NCBI GenBank assembly: GCA_015057305.1 | Contig: SVES01000005.1 | Location: 48,296-112,295, forward strand | Length of the DNA stretch: 64,000 nucleotides | DNA from: Pseudobutyrivibrio ruminis | GTDB lineage: Bacteria; Bacillota; Clostridia; Lachnospirales; Lachnospiraceae | Direction of reading: 5' to 3' | Part shown: one piece after another, positions 11,501 through 19,427 of the stretch | Position numbering within the stretch: the first letter of the stretch is position 1 | Layout of the letters: the number at the start of each line of letters is the position of its first letter | The notes under the pieces: generated by a model | What the model was told of the DNA's origin: nothing | Seen by the model: only the letters and a program-made list of their open reading frames with translations | The model's database searches: none | Program-made: the position numbers and the translations under genes

Positions 11501-11516
11501 TGTTTCATGTGAAACA
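11501..11516. promoter_or_regulatory. parS-like site, one deviation (TGTTTCATGTGAAACA)
   Basis: 15/16 match to the perfect parS copies in this window; just after the rsmG stop. Confidence 0.75.
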
Positions 11517-11534
11517 TTTTATAGAGGATAATTT

Positions 11535-11996
11535 ATGATTAACGATTTTTTAAAAAAATATCAAGAAGAATTAAATACTGATAGAATTCAACTAAAGGAA
11601 GATATTGATTTACTTTCTACTAAAATTAAAGAAGAAAATAAATTCATTTCCTTATTAGAAGAATCAAATAAATCTTATTTTAAAGAATTTACTCCAAGGG
11701 ATATTAATTCAAAAAATAATGAAAAAGTACTTGAAGTAAAAAAAATATTAGAATCGTTGAATAATGAGATGCAGCAAAAGATGGATAAATTGAAATTTTA
11801 TGATAACAGATTATTAGAAATTAATAATCTATTATTAAATCTTTCTACTGATACTATCAAGGTTGAAGGTACTAATAAAGTTAATAATTCTTTTGATATT
11901 GATTTAAAAAGTAAGCTGATTGATATAAAAAATTATCTTGTCTTAGATCCTTATAGGGCTAAGGTTGATTTAGAAAACTTAATATCTCGTCTTTAA
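11535..11996 (+). CDS. Coiled-coil protein of unknown function; possibly a DegS-like sensor N-domain without a kinase
   Basis: 153 aa, heptad-rich; C-terminal YLVLDPYRAKVDLENLI resembles DegS-type N-domains (weak). Confidence 0.6.
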   Translation: MINDFLKKYQEELNTDRIQLKEDIDLLSTKIKEENKFISLLEESNKSYFKEFTPRDINSKNNEKVLEVKKILESLNNEMQQKMDKLKFYDNRLLEINNLLLNLSTDTIKVEGTNKVNNSFDIDLKSKLIDIKNYLVLDPYRAKVDLENLISRL

Positions 11997-12023
11997 TTTT
12001 AAAAAAATCTAAATATAGAATAA

Positions 12024-12039
12024 TGTTTCACGTGAAACA
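12024..12039. promoter_or_regulatory. parS: parS site
   Basis: Perfect TGTTTCACGTGAAACA, matching the established Firmicute parS consensus. Confidence 0.96.
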
Positions 12040-12123
12040 TTATCTTTATAAATATGGTCTTTCACAAAATATTGTGTTATGAATATAAATTCAACTTCAA
12101 TATATTGCTTTATTGTCAAAAAA

Positions 12124-12139
12124 TGTTTCACGTGAAACA
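12124..12139. promoter_or_regulatory. parS: parS site
   Basis: Perfect TGTTTCACGTGAAACA; exactly 100 bp after the previous site. Confidence 0.96.
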
Positions 12140-12209
12140 TTTTTTAAAGTATAAGATTTTAAACTATATATTGTGTTGATTAATTAAAATTAGAATCTAA
12201 AATAATAAG

Positions 12210-12463
12210 TTATGACTTCTTGCTGACAAAACAAGGAAAATGTCAGCAAGAATCCTGCTTCGCAGGACAAGATTTTCCTTTCAGTAAAATCTTGGTATTT
12301 ACGATTCCTGTTTTTCTGATGAAAAACAAGAATCTATAGGTTTTTGTTTTTTATCAGTAAAACAAGAACCTGACATAGACAAATATTTTCTGAAAGAAAA
12401 TGTTGCTTGGCAAAGCAAAGTTCTTGTGGGCTTTTTCCTTAAGTAGCCCACAAGAAGTCATAA
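12210..12463. repeat. Hairpin-array element with 13-bp perfect terminal inverted repeats
   Basis: TTATGACTTCTTG...CAAGAAGTCATAA; interior is eight consecutive or nearly consecutive stem-loops (see findings). Confidence 0.85.
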
Positions 12464-12553
12464 ATGAATAATTTCTAATGCAATCTAATTAAAATAAATT
12501 TAGTAATTTTTATAAATTCACCTATAAAATATTACTAATCTAAATATAGAAAA

Positions 12554-12569
12554 TGTTTCACGTGAAACA
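12554..12569. promoter_or_regulatory. parS: parS site
   Basis: Perfect TGTTTCACGTGAAACA. Confidence 0.96.
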
Positions 12570-12653
12570 TTATTTTATTATTAAGTGGATAACACAAAAT
12601 ATAGTATTTGGAAATTAAATTCAACTTCAATATATTGCATTTTTAAGTAAAAA

Positions 12654-12669
12654 TGTTTCACGTGAAACA
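12654..12669. promoter_or_regulatory. parS: parS site
   Basis: Perfect TGTTTCACGTGAAACA; exactly 100 bp after the previous site. Confidence 0.96.
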
Positions 12670-12822
12670 TTTTAGAGACTAAAAGATTATAAACTATATA
12701 TTGTGTTATGTTTCTATTTATAGGATTTACCCCATTCTATTATTGGTAGAATTAAAAAAAATAGAATGATATAATTAACAAGGCTAAAATAAACTAACAA
12801 AATAATAAGAGGGAGACTTTAC

Positions 12823-13593
12823 ATGAAGAGAGTAATAGCAATCGCAAACCAAAAAGGTGGAGTAGGTAAGACAACAACAACAATAAATTTATCTGCATGT
12901 TTAGCAGAAGCTGGAAAAAAAGTTTTAGTAATAGATACTGATCCTCAGGGAAATGCAACAAGCGGATTAGGCCTCGATAAGGATGAATGTGAAAATACTG
13001 TTTATGACTTAGTGCTTGACCAATGTAGTATAAAAGAGTGCATGTACAAAGTTGAGGATATTCCAAACCTAACAATTATTCCATCAAATGTAGATTTAGC
13101 AGGTGCAGAAATCGAGTTACTTGGAATTAATGAAAAAGAATATATTTTAAGAAACGCAGTAGATTATGTAAAGGATGATTTTGATTATGTAATAATTGAT
13201 TGTCCACCTTCACTTAATATGCTGACAATTAATGCAATGACAACAGCTGATTCTGTACTTGTTCCAATTCAATGTGAATATTATGCATTGGAAGGTATAA
13301 GCCAATTAATACATACAATTGATCTTGTGCAACAAAGACTTAATCCAAAGTTAAAAATCGATGGAGTAGTATTCACAATGTATGATGCAAGAACAAATCT
13401 TGCTTCAGATGTAGTTGATACTGTAAAAAATAATCTCAATGCAACAGTATACCAGACTATTATTCCAAGAAATGTTAGACTTGCTGAAGCACCATCCCAT
13501 GGATTGCCAATTAATCTATATGATTCAAAATCTACTGGTGCAGAAAGCTATCGCAATTTAGCAAAAGAAATTATAGGGAGAAAGGATATTTAA
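12823..13593 (+). CDS. parA: Chromosome-partitioning ATPase ParA/Soj
   Basis: IANQKGGVGKTTTTINLSA deviant Walker A; VIIDCPPSLNMLTINAM. Confidence 0.96.
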   Translation: MKRVIAIANQKGGVGKTTTTINLSACLAEAGKKVLVIDTDPQGNATSGLGLDKDECENTVYDLVLDQCSIKECMYKVEDIPNLTIIPSNVDLAGAEIELLGINEKEYILRNAVDYVKDDFDYVIIDCPPSLNMLTINAMTTADSVLVPIQCEYYALEGISQLIHTIDLVQQRLNPKLKIDGVVFTMYDARTNLASDVVDTVKNNLNATVYQTIIPRNVRLAEAPSHGLPINLYDSKSTGAESYRNLAKEIIGRKDI

Positions 13594-13595
13594 TA

Positions 13596-14489
13596 ATGGC
13601 TGCAAAAAAAGGAGGGCTTGGTAAGGGATTAGATTCTCTTATTGTAAATAAAAATGAAGGTGTAGTATTAGCTAATCCTGAAGAACATGGTTCGCCAGTT
13701 GAAGTTGATATAAACAAAATTGAACCAAATAAATTACAACCAAGAAAAAATTTTGATGAAGATGCTTTAGAAGGACTGGCAGAGAATATAAAAATCCATG
13801 GAATCATCAATCCATTAATTGTGCAGGATAGAGGTTCATACTATGAAATAATTGGTGGTGAAAGAAGATGGAGAGCTGCTAGAATTGCAGGTTTTAAAAC
13901 TGTACCAGTAATTATTAAAAAACTCAGTGAACAGGAATTTGTTGAGATTTCTCTCATTGATAATATCCAGCGTGAGCAATTAAATCCTATAGAAGAAGCA
14001 ATGGCTTTTGCTAGATTGATTGATGAATTTAATTTAAAGCAGGATGAAGTAGCTGAAAGAGTTTCAAAAAGCAGAACCACTATCACCAATGCACTTAGAT
14101 TATTAAAGTTAGATAAGCGTGTGCAGGATATGATAGTTGATGATAAATTAACTACAGGACATGCTCGTGCAATGCTGGCGATTAGTGATCCAGATATGCA
14201 ATATGAGTTTGCAGAAAAAGCTTTTGACGAAAGATTGTCTGTAAGAGATGTTGAGCGTGAAATCAAAAAACTATTAAATGAAAAGCAAAGCTTAAAGAAG
14301 AATAAGACTTCTGAAGTTGATCCTCAGTTACAGGCTGTGTATCAGGATGCTCAAGAAAAATTAAAGAGCGTACTTGGCACAAAGGTATTTATAAATGCTA
14401 AGGATAATAAGTCTGGAAAACTAGAAATAGAATACTATTCACAGGATGAACTAAACAGAATAGTAGAATTACTAGAATCTATAAAATAG
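13596..14489 (+). CDS. parB: Chromosome-partitioning protein ParB/Spo0J
   Basis: LQPRKNFDEDALEGLAENIKIHGIINPLIV; GERRWRAAR; HTH KSRTTITNALRLLKL. Confidence 0.96.
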   Translation: MAAKKGGLGKGLDSLIVNKNEGVVLANPEEHGSPVEVDINKIEPNKLQPRKNFDEDALEGLAENIKIHGIINPLIVQDRGSYYEIIGGERRWRAARIAGFKTVPVIIKKLSEQEFVEISLIDNIQREQLNPIEEAMAFARLIDEFNLKQDEVAERVSKSRTTITNALRLLKLDKRVQDMIVDDKLTTGHARAMLAISDPDMQYEFAEKAFDERLSVRDVEREIKKLLNEKQSLKKNKTSEVDPQLQAVYQDAQEKLKSVLGTKVFINAKDNKSGKLEIEYYSQDELNRIVELLESIK

Positions 14490-14516
14490 AATATATGTTC
14501 GTATGGAGAGACAATA

Positions 14517-15011
14517 ATGATTGAACAATATTTAGGAATAAGCACAGATTACATCATAATAGGACTAGCAACAGCTTTATTGCTCATTATGATTCTACTA
14601 ATTGTGTTCATAGTTCAAATGAGTAAACTAAAAAAGAGATATAAGATATTCATGCAAGGAAATGACGCAAAATCTCTTGAGGACACCCTCATTTATAGAT
14701 TAGAACAAGTAGATGAATTAATAGAAGCAAATGCTAGTAATGAAAGAAATATAGATGCAATTATTAAAAATATGAAGGATTGCTTCCAAAAGATAGGATT
14801 AGTTAAGTACGATGCTTTTAATGAGATGGGCGGAAAACTTAGTTTTTCACTTTGTTTATTAAATGAAAAAAATTCAGGATTTATAATTAATGCCATGCAT
14901 TCTAGAGAAGGCTGTTATACATACGTAAAAGAAATTATAGATGGTAATTCTATAATTCAGCTTGCAGAAGAAGAAGAGCAGGCATTAGAACAGGCACTAG
15001 GTGGAATATAA
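14517..15011 (+). CDS. DUF4446 family membrane-anchored protein
   Basis: 164 aa; N-terminal TM, position after parB typical of DUF4446. Confidence 0.75.
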   Translation: MIEQYLGISTDYIIIGLATALLLIMILLIVFIVQMSKLKKRYKIFMQGNDAKSLEDTLIYRLEQVDELIEANASNERNIDAIIKNMKDCFQKIGLVKYDAFNEMGGKLSFSLCLLNEKNSGFIINAMHSREGCYTYVKEIIDGNSIIQLAEEEEQALEQALGGI

Positions 15012-15883
15012 TGCATAAATTTTTACCTGCTATAGGGTTTAGTAAAGTTAATAGGGAATCATTTAAAGAATTATTAAGTGAAGTAACTATGCGTCCAGAT
15101 TATCAAGAATCAGCAATTGATTTTGAAGGAAATCAATTTGTTGAGTTAAGGTATATGGTTACAGATAATGTTGGTTTGGTTCTAAGAGGAATGTATAACG
15201 ATAATGATGAATTTGTACTAGATTATTATTATCCAACATTTTTTGGTGAAACAATATCAATGACAAATGATGTAGAAGTAATAAAGCAATCTGACAAAGA
15301 AAACTATCATGTAATGGTTGATGAAATTAGATTAGGTGTTAATCTGATTTTTCAACTGCAAAATATGGGTGAATTCCTAAGAAAAAATATTATGGAAGGT
15401 AAGAGCGGAGACAAAAATATCAAGCTGGCTGCGCTCTCACTAGAGGGTAAAGTAATACTTCCTTTGTATGATAATGAAAAAAGTCGTATAAAGGAGAAAA
15501 TGAATAATCAAAAACGAATCGACCTTGTTGAACAGGCAAGAGAAGGAAATGAGGAAGCTTTAGAAAGCCTGACAATGGACGAAATAGATTTGTATCAACG
15601 TATATCAAGGCGTGTTGCAAAGGAAGATATACTAAGTGTTGTTACAAGCTATTTTATGCCTTATGGAATAGAAAATGATAAATATGAGATATTGGGTGAT
15701 ATATTAGAAGTTAAACAAGTAATAAATCACCTAACAATGGAAGAATTATATCTATTAATTATTGAGAGCAATGATGTTGTTTTAGAAGTATGCATTAATA
15801 AAGAAAATCTTATGGGAGAGCCTCTTATTGGCAGAAGATTTAAAGGAACAATATGGTTGCAAGGAACAGTTGATTTTTCATAG
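15011..15883 (+). CDS. DUF3881-like protein
   Basis: 290 aa; MHKFLPAIGFSK...; start overlaps the upstream stop. Confidence 0.65.
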   Translation: MHKFLPAIGFSKVNRESFKELLSEVTMRPDYQESAIDFEGNQFVELRYMVTDNVGLVLRGMYNDNDEFVLDYYYPTFFGETISMTNDVEVIKQSDKENYHVMVDEIRLGVNLIFQLQNMGEFLRKNIMEGKSGDKNIKLAALSLEGKVILPLYDNEKSRIKEKMNNQKRIDLVEQAREGNEEALESLTMDEIDLYQRISRRVAKEDILSVVTSYFMPYGIENDKYEILGDILEVKQVINHLTMEELYLLIIESNDVVLEVCINKENLMGEPLIGRRFKGTIWLQGTVDFS

Positions 15884-15913
15884 AGATTAGATTAAAATCA
15901 AATAGTTGTTTTA

Positions 15914-15985
15914 GTTCCCTTAGTTAAATGGATATAACAAGCGCCTCCTAAGCACTAGTTGAGGGTTCGATTCCCCCAGGGAACA
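15914..15985 (+). tRNA. tRNA-Arg (anticodon CCT)
   Basis: Acceptor GTTCCCT/AGGGAAC+A; loop CTCCTAA; GGTTCGATTCC T-arm; one C.A mismatch in the anticodon stem. Confidence 0.88.
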
Positions 15986-15991
15986 TAACTG

Positions 15992-16030
15992 AAAGAGCTG
16001 ATTACAAAATATGTGGTCAGCTCTTTTATT
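15992..16030 (+). terminator. Intrinsic terminator after tRNA-Arg
   Basis: AAAGAGCTGA/TCAGCTCTTT followed by T-rich sequence. Confidence 0.8.
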
Positions 16031-16265
16031 GTAAAAAACAAAGGTTAATGAATCTATAACAGTGGTTTTCACAATAAGTTGTAACAGTTTGTCCACAGAT
16101 ATTTCGCAATATTAGGTTACAATATTTTAGAATGAAAAGTAGTCTAAAAATTGCAAATATTGTATAATCTAATTAAAAGTTATTTGACAATGAAAGATTA
16201 ACGCAAAAGCACTTCTTTAGGTTATTTCAAAAGGGAGAAAGAAATCAAAAGGAGGACAATAATTG

Positions 16266-16874
16266 ATGGCAGATCTAACACTAACCAAGCAAGAACAAGA
16301 TACATTGGGGGAAATAGCTAATATTAGTATGGGTTCGTCAGCTACATCCCTCAGCGCACTTTTGAATAATTTGAAAGTTGATATAACAACACCTAAAATA
16401 GAATTAATAAGGAAAAGTGAGTCTTTAGACGATTATCATAATGTATGTGTTTTAGTTCATATTAATTATGTAAAAGGACTATCAGGTAGCAACGTATTAA
16501 TTCTAAAAGAAGATGACGTAAAGATAATAGCAGATTTGATGATGGGTGGGTCTGGTGTAGTAACTCCAGGTGAAATAGGCGAAATTCAGTTATCAGCAGT
16601 TTCAGAGGCAATGAATCAAATGATGGGCAGCGCTGCTTCATCTATGTCGCAGTTGCTTGATAGAGTTGTAGATATTTCACCACCAAAAACTGATAATATT
16701 GACGTAGAAAGTGTTAAGATATTCGAAAGATTATTTGAATCACCAGAAATAGACTTCGTAAAAATAACATTTAATTTAAAGATTGGTACAGTAGTAGATT
16801 CAGTAATGGTACAGCTGTATCCTATTACTTTTGCTCAGGATATGGTATCTCTATTCGACAAAAAAGATAATTAG
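16266..16874 (+). CDS. CheC-like phosphatase, resembling the FliY N-terminal domain without the SpoA/FliN domain
   Basis: Two E..N motifs: TLGEIANISMGSSATSLS and AVSEAMNQMMGSAASSMS; ORF track opens at TTG 16263. Confidence 0.8.
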   Translation: MADLTLTKQEQDTLGEIANISMGSSATSLSALLNNLKVDITTPKIELIRKSESLDDYHNVCVLVHINYVKGLSGSNVLILKEDDVKIIADLMMGGSGVVTPGEIGEIQLSAVSEAMNQMMGSAASSMSQLLDRVVDISPPKTDNIDVESVKIFERLFESPEIDFVKITFNLKIGTVVDSVMVQLYPITFAQDMVSLFDKKDN

Positions 16875-16882
16875 GGGGCACA

Positions 16883-18346
16883 ATGGACGAGAACGCTAAA
16901 AATATTCAAAGAGAAATAGCCAAGGACAAAATACAAATAATATTGTCAAGTATAGCACTGGCAGTGTTAGTTATCATGGAACTATACATCATGATAAACT
17001 TTAAAAGTAATTTCATGGCAATGGCTGTTGGAATACTTTTGATGATACTTGCGCTATTTTTTCTTATAAGTGCACTTTTAGATATGTCACTTAAGCAAAA
17101 AGATATTGAACAAGAAAAATATGAAGAAATCTATAATGCACAAAAGGCGTCATATCTCGTAATTAAAAAGAGCTTTGATGAAATGGATCAAAGACTAAGA
17201 AATATAGAAGAGAATAGCTCGCTTCCAGCAGAGGATATAATAAATGCCCAAAAAGCGGTTGCGAAGGTTACAATATCTAGAAGCAAGGAAAATACAGATG
17301 CATTAATGAATTCTAATGATGAGTTGATTAATCAACTTGTAAATATTCAGGAAAAGCTTGAGATTAATAATTCTCAAATGATTGAAAAGCAGCAAAATTT
17401 ATTAAAAGAAACAAATTTTGATATTCAGCAAAAAATAGCAGATTTATCTTCTAAGATTTCTATAATGGAAGGTAAAATACAAAATGGCGTTCCAGTTATG
17501 GCTGCTCAACCTGTAACTATGGCTCAGCCAGTTCAGCAGGTACAAATGGAGGCTCCAGAACCTGAAATTGAACCAATTGTTGAAAATGTTGATGATTTAA
17601 GCCTTGAATCAGATATCGATATTCCAATAGAAGAAGATTTTGGAATAGATATGGATACTGTTATAGAAGATGATGTACAAGAAGAAACTATAACAGAAGA
17701 TGTAGAAATTGATTTAGATTCAGCAATAGAAGAACCTGAACTAGAGGAAGCGCCGGTAGAGGAAATAGCAATAGAGGAGCCAGTGCTAGAGGAAGCGCCG
17801 GTAGAGGAAATAGCAATAGAGGAGCCAGTGTTAGATGAAGCGCCAGCAGAAGAAATAGCATTGGAGGAGCCAGTACTAGAGGAAGCGCCGGTAGAAGAAA
17901 TAGCAATAGAGGAACCAGTGCTAGATGAAGCGCCAGCAGAAGAAATAGCATTGGAGGAGCCAGTACTAGAGGAAGCGCCGGTAGAAGAAATAGCAATAGA
18001 GGAACCAGTGCTAGATGAAGCGCCAGCAGAAGAAATAGCAACAGAGGAACCAGTGCTAGATGAAGCACCGATAGAAGAAATAGCATTGGAGGAGCCAGTG
18101 CTAGATGAAGTGCCAACTGAGAAAGTACCTGAAGAAGATCCTGGGGCAGGATTAGATGCATTACTTGAAGATTTAGGTGATGCAGCTATAATTGATGAAC
18201 CAGAACCAATACAAGAGGAGACTCCAGTAGAAGAAGAACCAAAAGAAGATGATGCAGTTGTAATTCCAGATGTAGGAGTAGATTTAACTGATCCAAATAG
18301 GGTAATGTCTCCAGAGGAAATAGAAAAACTATTTGCTAGTATTTAG
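16883..18346 (+). CDS. Membrane-anchored coiled-coil protein with an acidic 15-aa repeat domain and C-terminal MSPEEIEKLFASI
   Basis: 487 aa; two N-terminal TM segments, coiled coil, EEAPVEEIAIEEPVL repeats. Confidence 0.85.
   Translation: MDENAKNIQREIAKDKIQIILSSIALAVLVIMELYIMINFKSNFMAMAVGILLMILALFFLISALLDMSLKQKDIEQEKYEEIYNAQKASYLVIKKSFDEMDQRLRNIEENSSLPAEDIINAQKAVAKVTISRSKENTDALMNSNDELINQLVNIQEKLEINNSQMIEKQQNLLKETNFDIQQKIADLSSKISIMEGKIQNGVPVMAAQPVTMAQPVQQVQMEAPEPEIEPIVENVDDLSLESDIDIPIEEDFGIDMDTVIEDDVQEETITEDVEIDLDSAIEEPELEEAPVEEIAIEEPVLEEAPVEEIAIEEPVLDEAPAEEIALEEPVLEEAPVEEIAIEEPVLDEAPAEEIALEEPVLEEAPVEEIAIEEPVLDEAPAEEIATEEPVLDEAPIEEIALEEPVLDEVPTEKVPEEDPGAGLDALLEDLGDAAIIDEPEPIQEETPVEEEPKEDDAVVIPDVGVDLTDPNRVMSPEEIEKLFASI
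17744..18103 (+). repeat. 45-bp tandem repeat, 8 in-frame copies with a 90-bp higher-order pattern
   Basis: Read directly: gaggaagcgccggtagaagaaatagcaatagaggaaccagtgcta and variants; degenerate ninth unit follows. Confidence 0.93.
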
Positions 18347-18364
18347 GATGATAAATAAGATCAG

Positions 18365-18399
18365 TAGCTATAAACGTTGATTTTCAGCGTTTATAGCTA
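18365..18399 (+). terminator. Hairpin terminator
   Basis: TAGCTATAAACG/CGTTTATAGCTA, 12-bp perfect stem. Confidence 0.7.
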
Positions 18400-18521
18400 T
18401 TATAATTTAAAGATTTTCGTTTACTATGAAAATAAATTTAAAAAAATAAAAAAAACACTTGCAAAAATATATAAAAGGTAATATAATAATTTTCGTTGCT
18501 GAGGCAATAAGAATTAAATAA

Positions 18522-18594
18522 GCGCGATTAGCTCAGCTGGCAGAGCACCTGACTCTTAATCAGGGTGTCCAGGGTTCGAACCCCTGATCGCGCA
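18522..18594 (+). tRNA. tRNA-Lys (anticodon CTT)
   Basis: Acceptor GCGCGAT/ATCGCGC+A; CTGA-CTCTTAA-TCAG; GGGTTCGAACCCC. Confidence 0.97.
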
Positions 18595-18601
18595 TTACTT
18601 A

Positions 18602-18631
18602 AACCGTCGAATTAGTTCGACGGTTTTTTTA
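18602..18631 (+). terminator. Intrinsic terminator after tRNA-Lys
   Basis: AACCGTCGAA/TTCGACGGTT then TTTTTTT. Confidence 0.9.
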
Positions 18632-18671
18632 TAAAAAATAATCCCACTAAAAAGTGGGATTATAGATGAAC

Positions 18672-19328
18672 TTATCTGCTAGCTATTAATTTAAAAATAG
18701 GATTTCCCTGGCTAGAAAACTTTTCTTCGTACTCAGTCATAATATTTCCTTCATTCATAGAAGAATCATTATGTAGGTCATAAGTAACTGCATCTAATTT
18801 CCATAAAGGATGATTATTAATAACGTCCACAGAAAAATCAAATAAATCTCGATTATCAGTTTTAAATTCGATACGACCATCCTTGCTAAGAATCGAATTA
18901 TAGCGATTTAAAAAAGTGGATGAAGTAAGACGACGTTTACTATGTCTATCCTTAGGCCATGGATCACTAAAATTTAAATATATTCTATCAACCTCATGGC
19001 AGGAAAAAATATCAAGTATATCGGCGGCATCGAAACAAATAAATCTTAAATTAGGTATATCTTCATCCTCCACTTTTTGAATGGCACGAAGAAGAACACT
19101 AGTGTAACGTTCGATACCGATATAATTAATGTCAGGATTTTCTTTTGCTAAAGTAGTGAGAAATTGTCCTTTTCCCATGCCAATCTCCACATGAAGTGGA
19201 TTATTATTTAGAAAAAGTTGATCTTTATAGTGTCCCTTTAGATTAGTAGGATTATCAATACAGTATTTACTGTTAGAAACGGCTTCGTCAGCTCCAGGAA
19301 TATTTCTTAATCTCATATAAACCTCCAA
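18672..19328 (-). CDS. trmB: tRNA (guanine-N7-)-methyltransferase TrmB
   Basis: VEIGMGKGQFL; YLNFSDPWPKDRHSKRRLT. Confidence 0.96.
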   Translation of the reverse strand: MEVYMRLRNIPGADEAVSNSKYCIDNPTNLKGHYKDQLFLNNNPLHVEIGMGKGQFLTTLAKENPDINYIGIERYTSVLLRAIQKVEDEDIPNLRFICFDAADILDIFSCHEVDRIYLNFSDPWPKDRHSKRRLTSSTFLNRYNSILSKDGRIEFKTDNRDLFDFSVDVINNHPLWKLDAVTYDLHNDSSMNEGNIMTEYEEKFSSQGNPIFKLIASR

Positions 19329-19427
19329 ATAAAATCAAAGGAAATTATAACATAAATTTATTAATAATAGTATTGCAAGAAGTTAGCTATAGAAGATATA
19401 CTAAAGAGGCAAAAAAAGGAAGAGGCT

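Larger units (their letters stand above)
12007..12177. repeat. parS cassette A
   Basis: ~170 bp alignable with 12538-12707 at a constant ~530-bp offset; includes two perfect parS palindromes. Confidence 0.85.
12538..12707. repeat. parS cassette B
   Basis: Second copy of cassette A, same order and spacing. Confidence 0.85.

Noticed and set aside
12007-12707. CRISPR array
   Set aside because: Repeats are parS palindromes and duplicated cassettes, without regular short spacers; no cas genes in the window
13841-14266. 141-aa minus-strand ORF inside parB
   Set aside because: Antisense shadow of parB; composition artefact
17688-18161. 157-aa minus-strand ORF of Leu/Pro-rich repeats
   Set aside because: Mirror of the acidic tandem-repeat coding sequence; low complexity, no start context
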